Assembly: GCA_000010565.1 (NCBI GenBank)
Contig: AP009389.1
Coordinates: forward strand, 930,001 to 994,000
DNA length: 64,000 bases
Source: Pelotomaculum thermopropionicum SI
GTDB taxonomy: Bacteria; Bacillota; Desulfotomaculia; Desulfotomaculales; Pelotomaculaceae
Reading direction: 5' to 3'
The translations under genes were made by a program, and so were the position numbers. This document shows positions 8,439 to 17,209 of the stretch, piece by piece (the first letter of the stretch is position 1; the number at the start of each line of letters is the position of its first letter). The notes beneath the pieces were generated by a model, which was not told where the DNA came from, ran no database searches, and saw only the letters and a program-made list of their open reading frames with translations.

Positions 8439-9022
8439 TCTTTGTACCTGACCCAGCGCCTGTCTTTCAGCTCTCCCCCCAGCGTGCGGGTAAGGCAGAT
8501 GATCCGGCAGATGTTTTCCAGAGCCGAGGTCCACTGGTAGGCTTCCTCCAGCATTTGCCCTACCGCAAAGCTGCCGTGCCCGCGAACCACGGCTATTTTA
8601 TACTCGCTTAAGTACCCCGGCAGCTTTTCTTCCAGCTCTCTGGAACCGATGGTGTGCTCCGCTCCGATGACGGGAACCCTGTGCAAAAGGTAGGCTCCTT
8701 CAGAATCAAGAGGGATTATTTCGTCTTCGAGAAGGGAGAGGGCAATGGCGTGAACCGGATGGGCGTGCACAATGGCCAGGGCCGGCGTCCTTTTATAAAT
8801 GGCCCGGTGCACGCCAATTTCCGTGGAGGCCAGGATGATATTGGAGTCGTTTTTTTCCAGCCCCGTTTCGATCAGGTCGCGCTCTTCCAGGTGTCCCAGC
8901 ATCGAGCCGCGCCTGGTAATGACGATGCGGTCCCCGCAGCGCACACTCAAATTCCCGCTGTGGGAGCTGTTCAGCCCGGCCAGAAAAAGGTCTCGCCCAA
9001 TTCTCTGGAATTCGGTTAGCAT
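8432..9022 (-). CDS. Class II aldolase/adducin-family protein (fuculose-phosphate-aldolase-like)
   Basis: About 196 residues from ATG 9022, with GGAGG seven bases upstream; the ATG overlaps the AOR stop. Zinc-ligand motifs of the family are seen: HAHPVHAIAL (His pair) and VVRGHGSFAVG (third His), plus the Gly-Asn substrate loop SSHSGNLSVR. Members cleave sugar phosphates such as fuculose-1-phosphate into dihydroxyacetone phosphate and an aldehyde. Its coupling to an aldehyde oxidoreductase suggests that the aldehyde it releases is oxidised by the neighbour, but this is inference. Confidence 0.87.
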   Translation of the reverse strand: MLTEFQRIGRDLFLAGLNSSHSGNLSVRCGDRIVITRRGSMLGHLEERDLIETGLEKNDSNIILASTEIGVHRAIYKRTPALAIVHAHPVHAIALSLLEDEIIPLDSEGAYLLHRVPVIGAEHTIGSRELEEKLPGYLSEYKIAVVRGHGSFAVGQMLEEAYQWTSALENICRIICLTRTLGGELKDRRWVRYKEW

Positions 9023-10809
9023 GAAAATTCCTCCAGTTGCAGTTCCTGAATTTTTTTCCGGGTGGGCCGTCCGGCCCGATCCCACCCCCTGAACCGGTAA
9101 TATTCTTCCAGCATGGGCTTTAACACGACCGTCTTGCCCCGGGACGGGCCGTCCGGAACGGGTTCCTCCAGTAGCCTGGGCGGCAGGGTATCACAGGAAG
9201 AGTCCAGCCCTGCTTTGAGGTTGTACAGCCTTTCCAGGTTCCAGATCCGCTCGCCGGCCCGGTAAAGGTCCTGCGGCCGGTAGTCCACGCCGGTGGCCGC
9301 GGACAGAATTCTGGCGAAGTATTCCTCCGTTACGGCCAGGTTGATAAAGCGGCAGACTGCCAGGCTGTCGGCGGCCGCCCCGATGTTTTGCTGGTTGATG
9401 GCCAGGCCGGCTTTTCCTTCGGTACTGAACCGGTTTACCATTTTCGGCACGCCAAGAGCCTCCGGGCCGGCCATGTAGGCCCTTAAGTGGCACCCTCCCC
9501 TGTTGGAGGTGGCAAGTGCCAGGCCCATGCCCTGCAGGCCGCGGGGATCGTAGGCGGGCAGTTCCAGTCCCTTTGCCTGCATGGCGTAGCCGGGAGCCAT
9601 GCAGTTGCCGGCCAGGTACCGCGATCCTTCGGCCATCAAATTGCCGGTTCCTTCCCGGAAGGCTATCCGCCTGATGGCGGAGAGCAGGCCCGGCCCGTCG
9701 CCGAAGTTGAGCCCCTCCTTTAAAAACCCTTTTTCTGCAAGCTCCATGGCACAGCCGATGGTTACCCCGGTGGATATGGTGTCCAGGCCGAGGTCGTTGC
9801 AGAGCCGGTTTGCCTCCACTATAACTTCCAGGTCGTCTATGCCGCATTGCGGGCCCAGCGCCCATACGGATTCATATTCGGGCCCGGCAGTGATTCCGGT
9901 GCTGGTTTTGACCAGCATGGCGCACTGAACCGGGCAGCCGTAGCAGCCCCTGCGCCCGGCAAACATGGTTTCGGTAATGGCCTCGCCTGAAATTTTCAGG
10001 GCGCCGGCAAACCGGGAAAACTGGAAGTTGCGGGTTGGGAGCACCCCCATCTCATTAAATAGGTTTACCAGGACCGGGGTGCCGAATTCGGGCAGCCCTT
10101 TGGAGGTGATGGGGTTGGCCTTGATCCATTTGCCGGCCTCGTAATTCATAAAATTCAGTTTGTCCGGGCTGGCCACCCTTACCGTGCCGGTTCCGTGCAG
10201 GGTAATGGCCTTAAGCCGCTTGGCGCCCATTACTGCCCCCAGCCCGCCCCGGCCCAGGGCGCGGTGACCGTCGCACAAGATTGCGGCAAACTTGACCAGG
10301 TTTTCCCCGGCCGGCCCGATGCAGGCCGTGCTTATCACTTTGCCGAGCTTTTCGGCAAGCTTCCGGTTTGTTTCGGCAACGCCGGCGCCCCAGAGTTCGC
10401 CGGCCTCTTCCAGGCGTGCCCGGCCGCCGGTTATTGTCAGGCAAGCCGGCGCATTTGCCTTTCCTTCTATAATGAGCGCGTCATAGCCGCACCTTTTTAG
10501 TTCGACGCCCCACCTTCCTCCGGCGTTCGAATCGAAAATGGTGCCGGTAAGGGGGGATTTGGCCGAGGCGCTGAAGCGCCCGGTGCCGGGCACCTTGGTG
10601 CCGGTAAGGGGCCCGGCGGCAAAAATAATCTTGTTTTCTTCCCCCAGAGGGTCGCACCCGGCGGGCACTTCGGCGGCAACCATCCTGGCGCCCAGCCCGC
10701 GTCCCCCAAGCCAGGTCTTAAGAACCTCTTGCCCGATATTTTCCTCTTTTATAACTCCGCTGCTCAAATTTACCCGGAGGGCCTTGCCGCACCAGCAGAA
10801 AAGTTCCAT
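9016..10809 (-). CDS. aor: Tungsten-type aldehyde:ferredoxin oxidoreductase
   Basis: 597 residues, full length for the AOR family, which oxidises aldehydes to carboxylic acids with ferredoxin through a bis-tungstopterin and one 4Fe-4S cluster. Seen: N-terminal beta domain with GGRGLGA and GTGRFSASAKSP, pterin-binding GRGGLGAVMGAKRLKA, cluster ligands in GCYGCPVQC (C-x2-C-x3-C) and a later Cys in LAVCRF. A GAGGGGG site precedes the ATG. It is the first gene of a minus-strand operon with the aldolase and the unknown protein (7-base overlaps). The long leader upstream may be structured RNA. Confidence 0.93.
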   Translation of the reverse strand: MELFCWCGKALRVNLSSGVIKEENIGQEVLKTWLGGRGLGARMVAAEVPAGCDPLGEENKIIFAAGPLTGTKVPGTGRFSASAKSPLTGTIFDSNAGGRWGVELKRCGYDALIIEGKANAPACLTITGGRARLEEAGELWGAGVAETNRKLAEKLGKVISTACIGPAGENLVKFAAILCDGHRALGRGGLGAVMGAKRLKAITLHGTGTVRVASPDKLNFMNYEAGKWIKANPITSKGLPEFGTPVLVNLFNEMGVLPTRNFQFSRFAGALKISGEAITETMFAGRRGCYGCPVQCAMLVKTSTGITAGPEYESVWALGPQCGIDDLEVIVEANRLCNDLGLDTISTGVTIGCAMELAEKGFLKEGLNFGDGPGLLSAIRRIAFREGTGNLMAEGSRYLAGNCMAPGYAMQAKGLELPAYDPRGLQGMGLALATSNRGGCHLRAYMAGPEALGVPKMVNRFSTEGKAGLAINQQNIGAAADSLAVCRFINLAVTEEYFARILSAATGVDYRPQDLYRAGERIWNLERLYNLKAGLDSSCDTLPPRLLEEPVPDGPSRGKTVVLKPMLEEYYRFRGWDRAGRPTRKKIQELQLEEFSC

Positions 10810-10837
10810 TAGCCGTTAAACCCCCTCAAATCCGGTT

Positions 10838-10955
10838 ATGCCGGAAGTCCACTTTTCAGGTTCGGGAAGAAGCCGGCTTTTTCCTTCCCGGCAGCCATGA
10901 TATTTTGCTGCCGCCAAAAATAAAGCCATGGAATACGGATCTGCGCCTGGCAGGT
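10838..10955 (-). promoter_or_regulatory. Structured leader of the AOR operon, possible Moco/Tuco-type RNA
   Basis: Read on the minus strand, the leader contains GGGAAGGAAAAAGCCGGCTT, then CTTCCCGAACCTGAAAAGTG. This resembles, by memory, the conserved 3' half of the molybdenum-cofactor RNA motif (GAAGGAA hairpin, TCCCG, CTGGAAAG). Further hairpins (CATGGC/GCCATG-type arms and GCCGG repeats) flank it. It ends about 25 bases before the AOR start. The related Tuco variant is associated with tungsten cofactor genes, which would fit. The match is by eye only; 5' half conservation is weak. Confidence 0.35.
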
Positions 10956-11065
10956 GCCTGCAACAATAACCTCAAATTACAGGGAGGGTTTGAGCAGTTG
11001 TTTTAAGCTTAATCTGATATAATTTAAGGTGAACTAAAAGACTAAAGCTTAAACGGGGTGTATTT

Positions 11066-11863
11066 ATGACCGGCCCGGGCCCTATCGGCTTTTTTGATTC
11101 CGGAGTAGGGGGGCTGTCTGTAATGAAAGAGGCCCGTGCCCTGCTTCCTTCGGAGGACTTTATTTATTTTGCAGACTCGGCGTACTGCCCTTACGGGGAT
11201 AAACCGCCGGAGGTGCTGCGGAAAAGGGCTTTTGCAATCTGCGACTTTTTGCTCGAGCGCGGTACCAGGCTGATAGTAATTGCCTGCAATACCATCTCAA
11301 TTGCCGCCCTGGACGACGTCCGCAGGTATGTCAGCGTGCCGGTTGTGGGTATTGAGCCGGCGGTAAAGCCGGCGGTGTCGGCAACGCGTAACGGCAAAAT
11401 CGGGGTGCTGGCAACAGGGGTTACTCTGGCGGGGGAGCGGTTTAATGCGCTTGTCAGGCGGTATGGAAGGGGGATAGAGGTTTATACCCAGCCCTGTCCC
11501 GGCCTGGTCGAACTGGTAGAGTCTGGCAACTGGGAAAGGCCGGAGGCTGAGATTATGCTGGAGCGGTACCTCGGTCCCTTGCTGGCCAGGGGTGTGGACA
11601 CCGTGGTGCTCGGCTGCACCCATTATCCATTTTTAAGGCCGCTGGTGGAAAAACTGGCTGGTGGCGGCGTAACCGTTATCGACACGGGGAGGGCGGTGGC
11701 GCGTCAGATAAAAAATGTGCTGGAGGCAAGCGGCCTGGCCAGCGGCAAAACGGCACCCGGGACGGAGCGGTTCTTTACGAGTGCCCGGCCGGAGGTGGTG
11801 GAACCCGTAGTACGCGCCCTGTGGGGAGATCCCGGCCTGGCGGTGGAGCGGGCAGAAATTTAG
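11066..11863 (+). CDS. murI: Glutamate racemase
   Basis: 265 residues, standard length. Catalytic motifs: FFDSGVGGLSV at the N-terminus, VIACNTIS (first catalytic Cys, about residue 74) and VVLGCTHYPFL (second catalytic Cys, about 187), plus PYGDKP. It supplies D-glutamate for peptidoglycan. A TATAAT lies at 11018-11023, about 45 bases before the ATG, with only a weak -35. GGGGTG precedes the start. It is monocistronic. Confidence 0.95.
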   Translation: MTGPGPIGFFDSGVGGLSVMKEARALLPSEDFIYFADSAYCPYGDKPPEVLRKRAFAICDFLLERGTRLIVIACNTISIAALDDVRRYVSVPVVGIEPAVKPAVSATRNGKIGVLATGVTLAGERFNALVRRYGRGIEVYTQPCPGLVELVESGNWERPEAEIMLERYLGPLLARGVDTVVLGCTHYPFLRPLVEKLAGGGVTVIDTGRAVARQIKNVLEASGLASGKTAPGTERFFTSARPEVVEPVVRALWGDPGLAVERAEI

Positions 11864-11884
11864 GCAATGCTTTTACGCCTTTTG

Positions 11885-12061
11885 CTAATTTTTTTTAATG
11901 ATGTCGCGCTCTGCCACCAGGGCGTAAGTGTTGTTGAACTGAACCAGGTAGTAGTTGTAGTTATCGCTGGGAACTGTTTCGACGATTTTTGCCTTGATTA
12001 AATTGCCGTCCGGCAGGTAAACCGTAACCTTGTCGCCTGCTTTGTATTTGTTCCGGGCCAT
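11885..12061 (-). CDS. 58-residue SH3-like basic hypothetical protein
   Basis: ATG 12061 follows AGGAGGAATTTT. The sequence MARNKYKAGDKVTVYLPDGN and then KAKIVETVPSDNYNYYLVQF has the five-strand rhythm of a small SH3-like barrel (KOW/hypervariable stress-domain type). It ends in a basic DIIKKN tail. It is convergent with murI, with only about 20 bases between the stops. Function unknown. The strong ribosome site and coherent strand pattern support a real gene. Confidence 0.7.
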   Translation of the reverse strand: MARNKYKAGDKVTVYLPDGNLIKAKIVETVPSDNYNYYLVQFNNTYALVAERDIIKKN

Positions 12062-12193
12062 AAAATTCCTCCTGAAGTTTTATGCAAGTGCCGGCTGTCT
12101 CAAACATATATTATTAATTGGTTGTTTCATTTTTTTTAATTCCAGGCTACAATTAAAGTAGCCGCGCGATTAACTTTTTAGGCAGGTGACCCG

Positions 12194-12364
12194 ATGTTCT
12201 GCAAGGACTGTGCGTTTTTCAAACAATGGAAGTCCTTTGGCGCAGCCATGTGCGAAGCCACATCCCAGCCGGTAGAGCCATTGGATAAGGCATGCAAGAA
12301 TTTTGCCCCAAGAGGGCGCTTCACCGAGTGGGGGGAGGATACCTGCGGCGGAAAATGCCGTTAA
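12194..12364 (+). CDS. Cys-rich 56-residue protein
   Basis: ATG 12194 has GCAGGTGA close upstream. Six cysteines are arranged as CKDC near the N-terminus, single Cys at MCEA and ACKNF, and CGGKC at the C-terminus, suggesting one or two metal (Zn or Fe-S) sites. It ends directly before a terminator, forming a complete one-gene transcription unit. No family is recognised with confidence; small proteins of this Cys spacing are common in Clostridia. Confidence 0.7.
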   Translation: MFCKDCAFFKQWKSFGAAMCEATSQPVEPLDKACKNFAPRGRFTEWGEDTCGGKCR

Positions 12365-12400
12365 CGGCCGTAATTGAGCGGCCGCTTTCTTTTTATTTTT
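12365..12400 (+). terminator. Terminator of the Cys-rich small gene
   Basis: CGGCCG (12365-12370) pairs with CGGCCG (12379-12384) over an 8-nt loop, followed by a T-rich run to 12400. Confidence 0.7.
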
Positions 12401-12573
12401 AAAAAAATTAAAATACATAAAAAAATATATCACATTGCCGCAAAAAACGGTAGGGCTGCAGGGAAAAGATATATTTTACAAGTTTAGAGGGAATAAAGTA
12501 AAATAAGCCTGGGGCAGTATTTAAGCCTGCCGCGTTACTAAACGGTTTATGGAAAAATAAGGTGAATTTAAAG

Positions 12574-14424
12574 GTGGACAAAAAGAAAATTTTAGGCCTT
12601 ACCCTGGTGGTAATGTGCTTTTTTGTTGCCCTGCTGGTTTTGACCATACTTCTCCATTTCTCATGGGCTGAACCGGTTCAGACCGTGCAGGCTGGCCTTT
12701 TGTGCGGAAGCGGGCGGCCTGTGCAGGAAAAGGAGAAACTGATCCTGGCTGCTTACGAGCAGGTTTTAACTGAAGAAGGGTTCCCCTACCGGGTGGTTAC
12801 GGAAGGCGAACTGGCCGGTCTAGGTGCGGCCGGGGCAAGGGGGCAGTTTGACGCCTTGATTGTGCCGGAGTACATGAACTCGGCCATGCCGCCGGAGATT
12901 GCGGCTGTAATCGACTCCTACGCCAGGGATGAGGGCGGTTGCGTGCTGCTTTCCCTGGACCCGGCCACCAGAAACCCCGACGGGACGCTCCGCCAGGAAC
13001 CGCTGCTGGCTGCCCTGGCAGGGGTAAGGTATTGCCTGGCGCCTGCCAAGGATCAGGTGCCCATGTATTTCGGTTACTGGTGCTTTGCCTCCCCTGAAGA
13101 AGGGCGGGAATGGGGGATTACGCCGGGCAAGCTGGACCAGGACAATGCCGTCAGCAGCTACTCTTACGGCAGGTTGAAGTTTGAACATGCCAGGGCGATT
13201 AATATGAATGCCAGGGTGGTGGCCTTTGACAACGCGGCCGGGACGGAAACCCCCGTCATTACCGAAAAACAGTACGACGGCGGCGGCACGGTTATTTACG
13301 TCAACATGCCTATCGGCAGGTATAAACTGAGATCGGACGACCTGACCCTCAGGTCCGTCCTGCGCACCTTTCTGATTAAGTATGCCCGTCTTCCCCGCCT
13401 TGTCAACACGCCGGGCGGCAAAGGGGGCATAGTCTTTAACCTGCATATTTGCAGCGGTGCCTATTTTCGCGCCCTGGCCGTAATGATGGCGCAGGGCCTG
13501 TTTCAGAGCGAACTGCCTTTTTCCATCCATATTACGGCCGGGCCGGATACCTACAAACTGGGGGACGGAATGGGTTTTTTTGCCGAGAGCATGCTGAAGG
13601 GCAGGCCGGTCCTGGAGGTGCTGCAAAATTTCGGGAAAATAGGCTCCCACGGCGGCTGGATGCATAACTTTTTTGCCTATAACCTGAAATACCTGCCCCA
13701 GGAAGAGGCATTTGAACTGATCGACTGGAACTTCAGGGTGCTGGAGGCGGTAACGGGGGAAAAGGTGGAGGAATACAGCGCGCCCGGCGGCGAACACCCC
13801 TTCTGGGTGAACCCGCATCTGGAGGAACTGGGGGTTAAGGCCTATTATTATGCAGGAGATTCCGGCTCCAGTCCCACCCACCCCCGTCTTGACGGGAAAT
13901 ACGCCGGCCAGAAAATGTGGGCTTTCCCCATCACGCCGTACCGGCAGTTTGCCTCTCTGGAGGAAATGGAAAGGGGGCATGTGCCCGTCGATGAGGTCAG
14001 GCGGTGGTTTCAAGACTTAATAGACTTTTCTGCTGAGGAAAGGGTTATCAGGATGATTTACACCCATCCCTCCGATACCAGGTTTTGCCTGGAAGCCTTT
14101 CAGGCTTTTGAAGAAAAGGCCCTGCTTGAACAGAGAGAAGGGAAAATCAGGGTGGCGTCCATGAGCGAGTTCGCCGATTTCCTCAGCCGCTACTCCAAAA
14201 CAACCTGGCAGGTAAGAAAGCTGAGGGGCGATAGTTTCGCTGTTGACATGGAAAACCCGGAGGGCCTGAAGGATATAACAGTGGCCCTTTATGTGGGAGA
14301 AGGGGAGAATTATGTTGTTTTGGGCGGGGAGGTAGCAACGGAGCAGGCGGACGGATGGCTCTACCTGACCGTTACCTCGGACAGGCCGAAAAAACATCTG
14401 GAGGTCCACCGCACCGGCTTTTAG
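12574..14424 (+). CDS. Exported/membrane-anchored polysaccharide-deacetylase-like protein
   Basis: About 616 residues. GTG 12574 is preferred because AAGGTGA lies 8 bases upstream; an in-frame GTG exists at 12562. A single N-terminal hydrophobic segment ([20 protein letters not shown]) is a membrane anchor or uncleaved signal. Residues about 40-260 resemble a glutamine-amidotransferase-like domain ([17 protein letters not shown]). Residues about 290-530 resemble a NodB/polysaccharide-deacetylase barrel, with [10 protein letters not shown] (metal His), [11 protein letters not shown] and IYTHPSD. A C-terminal beta domain follows. A role in cell-surface polysaccharide handling is inferred; the exact substrate is unknown. 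Confidence 0.6.
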   Translation: MDKKKILGLTLVVMCFFVALLVLTILLHFSWAEPVQTVQAGLLCGSGRPVQEKEKLILAAYEQVLTEEGFPYRVVTEGELAGLGAAGARGQFDALIVPEYMNSAMPPEIAAVIDSYARDEGGCVLLSLDPATRNPDGTLRQEPLLAALAGVRYCLAPAKDQVPMYFGYWCFASPEEGREWGITPGKLDQDNAVSSYSYGRLKFEHARAINMNARVVAFDNAAGTETPVITEKQYDGGGTVIYVNMPIGRYKLRSDDLTLRSVLRTFLIKYARLPRLVNTPGGKGGIVFNLHICSGAYFRALAVMMAQGLFQSELPFSIHITAGPDTYKLGDGMGFFAESMLKGRPVLEVLQNFGKIGSHGGWMHNFFAYNLKYLPQEEAFELIDWNFRVLEAVTGEKVEEYSAPGGEHPFWVNPHLEELGVKAYYYAGDSGSSPTHPRLDGKYAGQKMWAFPITPYRQFASLEEMERGHVPVDEVRRWFQDLIDFSAEERVIRMIYTHPSDTRFCLEAFQAFEEKALLEQREGKIRVASMSEFADFLSRYSKTTWQVRKLRGDSFAVDMENPEGLKDITVALYVGEGENYVVLGGEVATEQADGWLYLTVTSDRPKKHLEVHRTGF

Positions 14425-14546
14425 GCGCTGCAACCCTGATTTTAAAGTTGCACTTGCGCCGGGCGGCCGGCGAATCGGTCCGGCGGTGCGAATTTACAGG
14501 CTGCTGTTTCAAGTTTTGTATTTTCAACGAAACGGGGAGGATAACG

Positions 14547-15338
14547 GTGAAAGTTGCTCTGACTATTGCAGGGTCTGACTCCTGCGGCGGGGCCGGGATC
14601 CAGGCCGACCTGAAAACTTTCGGCGCCCTTGGCGTTTACGGAATGAGCGTGATTACGGCCGTCACCGCCCAGAACAGCAAGGCGGTACTGGGCGTAAGGG
14701 AAATGGATGCCGCTTTCGTCAGGGAGCAGATTGACTGCCTGTTTGAAGACATCAGGATCGACGCGGTTAAAATCGGAATGGTTTCAAATATAGAAATTAT
14801 AGATGTTATCGGGGAGTGCCTGAAAAAGAACAGGGCGGCAAACATCGTCGTCGACCCGGTTATGGTTTCAAAAAGCGGCTACCCGCTTTTGCGGCCGGAG
14901 GCCGTGAACGAACTGATCAAGGTGCTCTTCCCCCTGGCCGAGGTAGTTACTCCCAACCTGGCCGAAGCAGAGCTCATTACCGGCGATAAAATTGAAAACA
15001 CCGGGCAGATGGAAAGGGCGGCCGTAAAAATTTACCGGCTCGGAGGAGCAAAGGTGATAGTCAAGGGCGGCCACCTGACGGAGGGAGCGGCCGATGTATA
15101 CTACGACGGCAGGGAATTCAGGCATTTTAAGGGGACCAGGATTGAGAACAAGAACACCCATGGCACCGGCTGCACCTTTTCTTCAGCCATTGCGGCCTTT
15201 TTGGCCCGCGGCTGCCCGCTGGACCAGGCGGTGGGGCGGGCCAAGGAGTACGTTAGCGGAGCCATCAGGAATTCGCTTAAGCTCGGCGGCGGGACCGACC
15301 TGATCAACCACTTTTATCACCTGGGCCAGGTGCCTTGA
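14547..15338 (+). CDS. thiD: Hydroxymethylpyrimidine/phosphomethylpyrimidine kinase
   Basis: 263 residues from GTG 14547, with GGGGAGG 6 bases upstream. Ribokinase-like motifs: [20 protein letters not shown] at the start, [23 protein letters not shown] and the anion-hole/catalytic motif [20 protein letters not shown]. It phosphorylates HMP and HMP-P in thiamine synthesis. No other thi gene is adjacent; the HAD phosphatase follows by about 25 bases in the same direction and may share the transcript. Confidence 0.93.
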   Translation: MKVALTIAGSDSCGGAGIQADLKTFGALGVYGMSVITAVTAQNSKAVLGVREMDAAFVREQIDCLFEDIRIDAVKIGMVSNIEIIDVIGECLKKNRAANIVVDPVMVSKSGYPLLRPEAVNELIKVLFPLAEVVTPNLAEAELITGDKIENTGQMERAAVKIYRLGGAKVIVKGGHLTEGAADVYYDGREFRHFKGTRIENKNTHGTGCTFSSAIAAFLARGCPLDQAVGRAKEYVSGAIRNSLKLGGGTDLINHFYHLGQVP

Positions 15339-15362
15339 ATGGCCGGCGGGGGATGAAGAATA

Positions 15363-16004
15363 ATGGAAAAAGTTTTTTTTGTTGATTTTGACGGGACGGT
15401 AACCAAAAAGGATACCTGCGTGGCCATGATCGAGGCCTTTGCCGGCGGCAACTGGAGAGAGATTAACGAGGCGTGGGAAAGAAAAGAAATTTCCACGGAA
15501 GAATGTGCAAACATGATCTTCAGGCTTTTCCGCGCCGGCATTGAAGACATCAGGAAGCTTTTGGACGGTATCGAGATAGACGGCCATTTTAAAGATTTTC
15601 TTTCTTTTTGCCGGGAAAGAGGCTATAAAATATACATCCTCAGCGACGGTTACGACTTTTGCATTGAGACGGTGTTTAAAAAACACGGAATAGAGCTGCC
15701 GTACTATGCCAACAAAATGGTTTACGGCAATGGTTTTAAAATAGAATGCTTCAGGCCCAACCCGGCCTGCGGTATTTGCGGGACCTGCAAGACCAAGCTG
15801 ATTGAGGAGCTTAAAGGGGACGGCAGCCAGGTTATTTACATTGGCGACGGATATTCGGACACATGCCCGGCCATGAAAGCCGATGTGGTTTTTGCCAAGG
15901 GAGTATTGTACAGGCATTGCCGGGAAAACGGCAAAAAGGCTATTTATTATAATAACTTTGGTGATATTATTAATTATTTTTTCCAAATAAAAAAAAGTTT
16001 GTAA
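15363..16004 (+). CDS. HAD-superfamily phosphatase, MtnX-like
   Basis: 213 residues. HAD motif I is FVDFDGTVTKKD (residues about 6-17), motif II is YILSDGYD and motif III is IYIGDGYSDTCPAMKADVVFA. These, with the length, match the HAD-IB MtnX/PSP-like group, which includes 2-hydroxy-3-keto-5-methylthiopentenyl-1-phosphate phosphatase and phosphoserine phosphatase-type enzymes. A Cys cluster (CGICGTCKTK) in the cap region is unusual. With thiD just upstream, it may serve a phosphate ester in thiamine metabolism, but this is speculative. Confidence 0.8.
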   Translation: MEKVFFVDFDGTVTKKDTCVAMIEAFAGGNWREINEAWERKEISTEECANMIFRLFRAGIEDIRKLLDGIEIDGHFKDFLSFCRERGYKIYILSDGYDFCIETVFKKHGIELPYYANKMVYGNGFKIECFRPNPACGICGTCKTKLIEELKGDGSQVIYIGDGYSDTCPAMKADVVFAKGVLYRHCRENGKKAIYYNNFGDIINYFFQIKKSL

Positions 16005-16043
16005 ACGCTCCAAAAGGTGATAAACTACTTAGGGGTGATTACT

Positions 16044-17138
16044 ATGAGTTTAAATTGTGGCCTGATTGGACTGCCAATGGTTGGCAAAACAACTATTTTT
16101 AACCTTCTTACCGGCTCCAGGGCGGAAACATCGTATTTTTATACCGGAAAGGCGGAAACCAACACCGGTGTTGCAAAGGTTCCGGACCGCAGGGTAGATT
16201 ACCTGAGCAGGATGTACAGGCCCCGTAAAACCACCTATGCCCAGATCCAGTTCAGCGACGTGCCCGGCCTGGTCAGAGGGGCGAGCCAGGGCGTGGGAAT
16301 TGGCAACCAGTTTTTAAGTGCCGTCAGGAATGTTGACATGCTTGCCCATATAGTGCGCTCCTTTGTCAGTAAAGACGTGCCCCACCTGGACGGCGGGATA
16401 GACCCCATGAGGGACATAGAAACAATTGACATGGAGCTGCTTTTTGCCGATATGGAAATTATCGAAAAAAGGATTGAACGGATTAAGGGCGGCAAAAAGA
16501 TAAAACAGGAAAATCTTTTAGAACTTGAGGTCCTGGAAAAATGCCTGGAGGCCCTGTCAAGCGAAGTGCCTGTTGCCGGCCTGGATCTCACGCCGGAAGA
16601 AAAGCACGTGTTGCGCAATTTCAGCTTCCTGACCGAAAAGCCGATGATGCTTGTTGTCAACATTGACGAAGAGCAGTTTAAGGCAAAGTCCTATCCGGGT
16701 AAGGACGAGCTGGAGGCCTATGCCGCCGAAAAGGGTTTGCCGGTGCTGGAAATTTGCGGAAAGATTGAGATGGAAATCGGCCAGCTTTCAGACGAGGATA
16801 AGGAGCTGTTTCTGGCGGATCTGGGAATTACCCAGTCGGGGATAGACAGGCTGGCCCGGGCATCTTACGACTATCTGGGTTTAATCTCGTTTTTAACCGT
16901 GGGCGAGGACGAGGTTAAGGCCTGGACCATTCAAAAAGGAACCACCGCCCGCCAGGCGGCAGGCAAGGTTCACTCGGACATGGAGCGGGGCTTCATCAGG
17001 GCGGAGGTGGTAAAGTTCAGCGATCTGGAGAGCGCCGGGAGCATGGCGAAAGTGCGGGAAAAAGGGCTCTTCCGCCTGGAAGGGAAAGATTATATAGTTG
17101 AAGACGGGGATATCATAAATTTCCGGTTTAACGTGTGA
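16044..17138 (+). CDS. ychF: YchF/Obg-family ATPase
   Basis: 364 residues from ATG 16044 (GGGGTGA upstream). P-loop GLPMVGKTTIFNLLTG, switch region DVPGLVRGASQGVGIGNQFL, and NIDEE in place of the usual NKxD, the change that gives YchF its ATP preference. A C-terminal TGS domain covers about residues 280-364 (IQKGTTARQAAGKVHSDMER). YchF binds ribosomes and influences the oxidative stress response. It stands between the HAD phosphatase and the radical SAM gene. Confidence 0.94.
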   Translation: MSLNCGLIGLPMVGKTTIFNLLTGSRAETSYFYTGKAETNTGVAKVPDRRVDYLSRMYRPRKTTYAQIQFSDVPGLVRGASQGVGIGNQFLSAVRNVDMLAHIVRSFVSKDVPHLDGGIDPMRDIETIDMELLFADMEIIEKRIERIKGGKKIKQENLLELEVLEKCLEALSSEVPVAGLDLTPEEKHVLRNFSFLTEKPMMLVVNIDEEQFKAKSYPGKDELEAYAAEKGLPVLEICGKIEMEIGQLSDEDKELFLADLGITQSGIDRLARASYDYLGLISFLTVGEDEVKAWTIQKGTTARQAAGKVHSDMERGFIRAEVVKFSDLESAGSMAKVREKGLFRLEGKDYIVEDGDIINFRFNV

Positions 17139-17209
17139 TGCCGGGAAGAATTTTATTAATAACGTGTTATTAATTTTGATCTGGTCACACCGGTGGGGAT
17201 GTGGACTGT

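Noticed and set aside
12820-14013. A 397-codon minus-strand open frame opposite the deacetylase-like gene
   Set aside because: It is antisense to a frame with a signal segment and recognisable deacetylase motifs, has no ribosome site, and its composition (many Pro, Gly, His) is that of a mirror of GC-rich coding DNA.
15183-16013. A 276-codon minus-strand frame opposite thiD and the HAD phosphatase
   Set aside because: Both plus-strand genes carry full catalytic motifs; the opposite frame has none.
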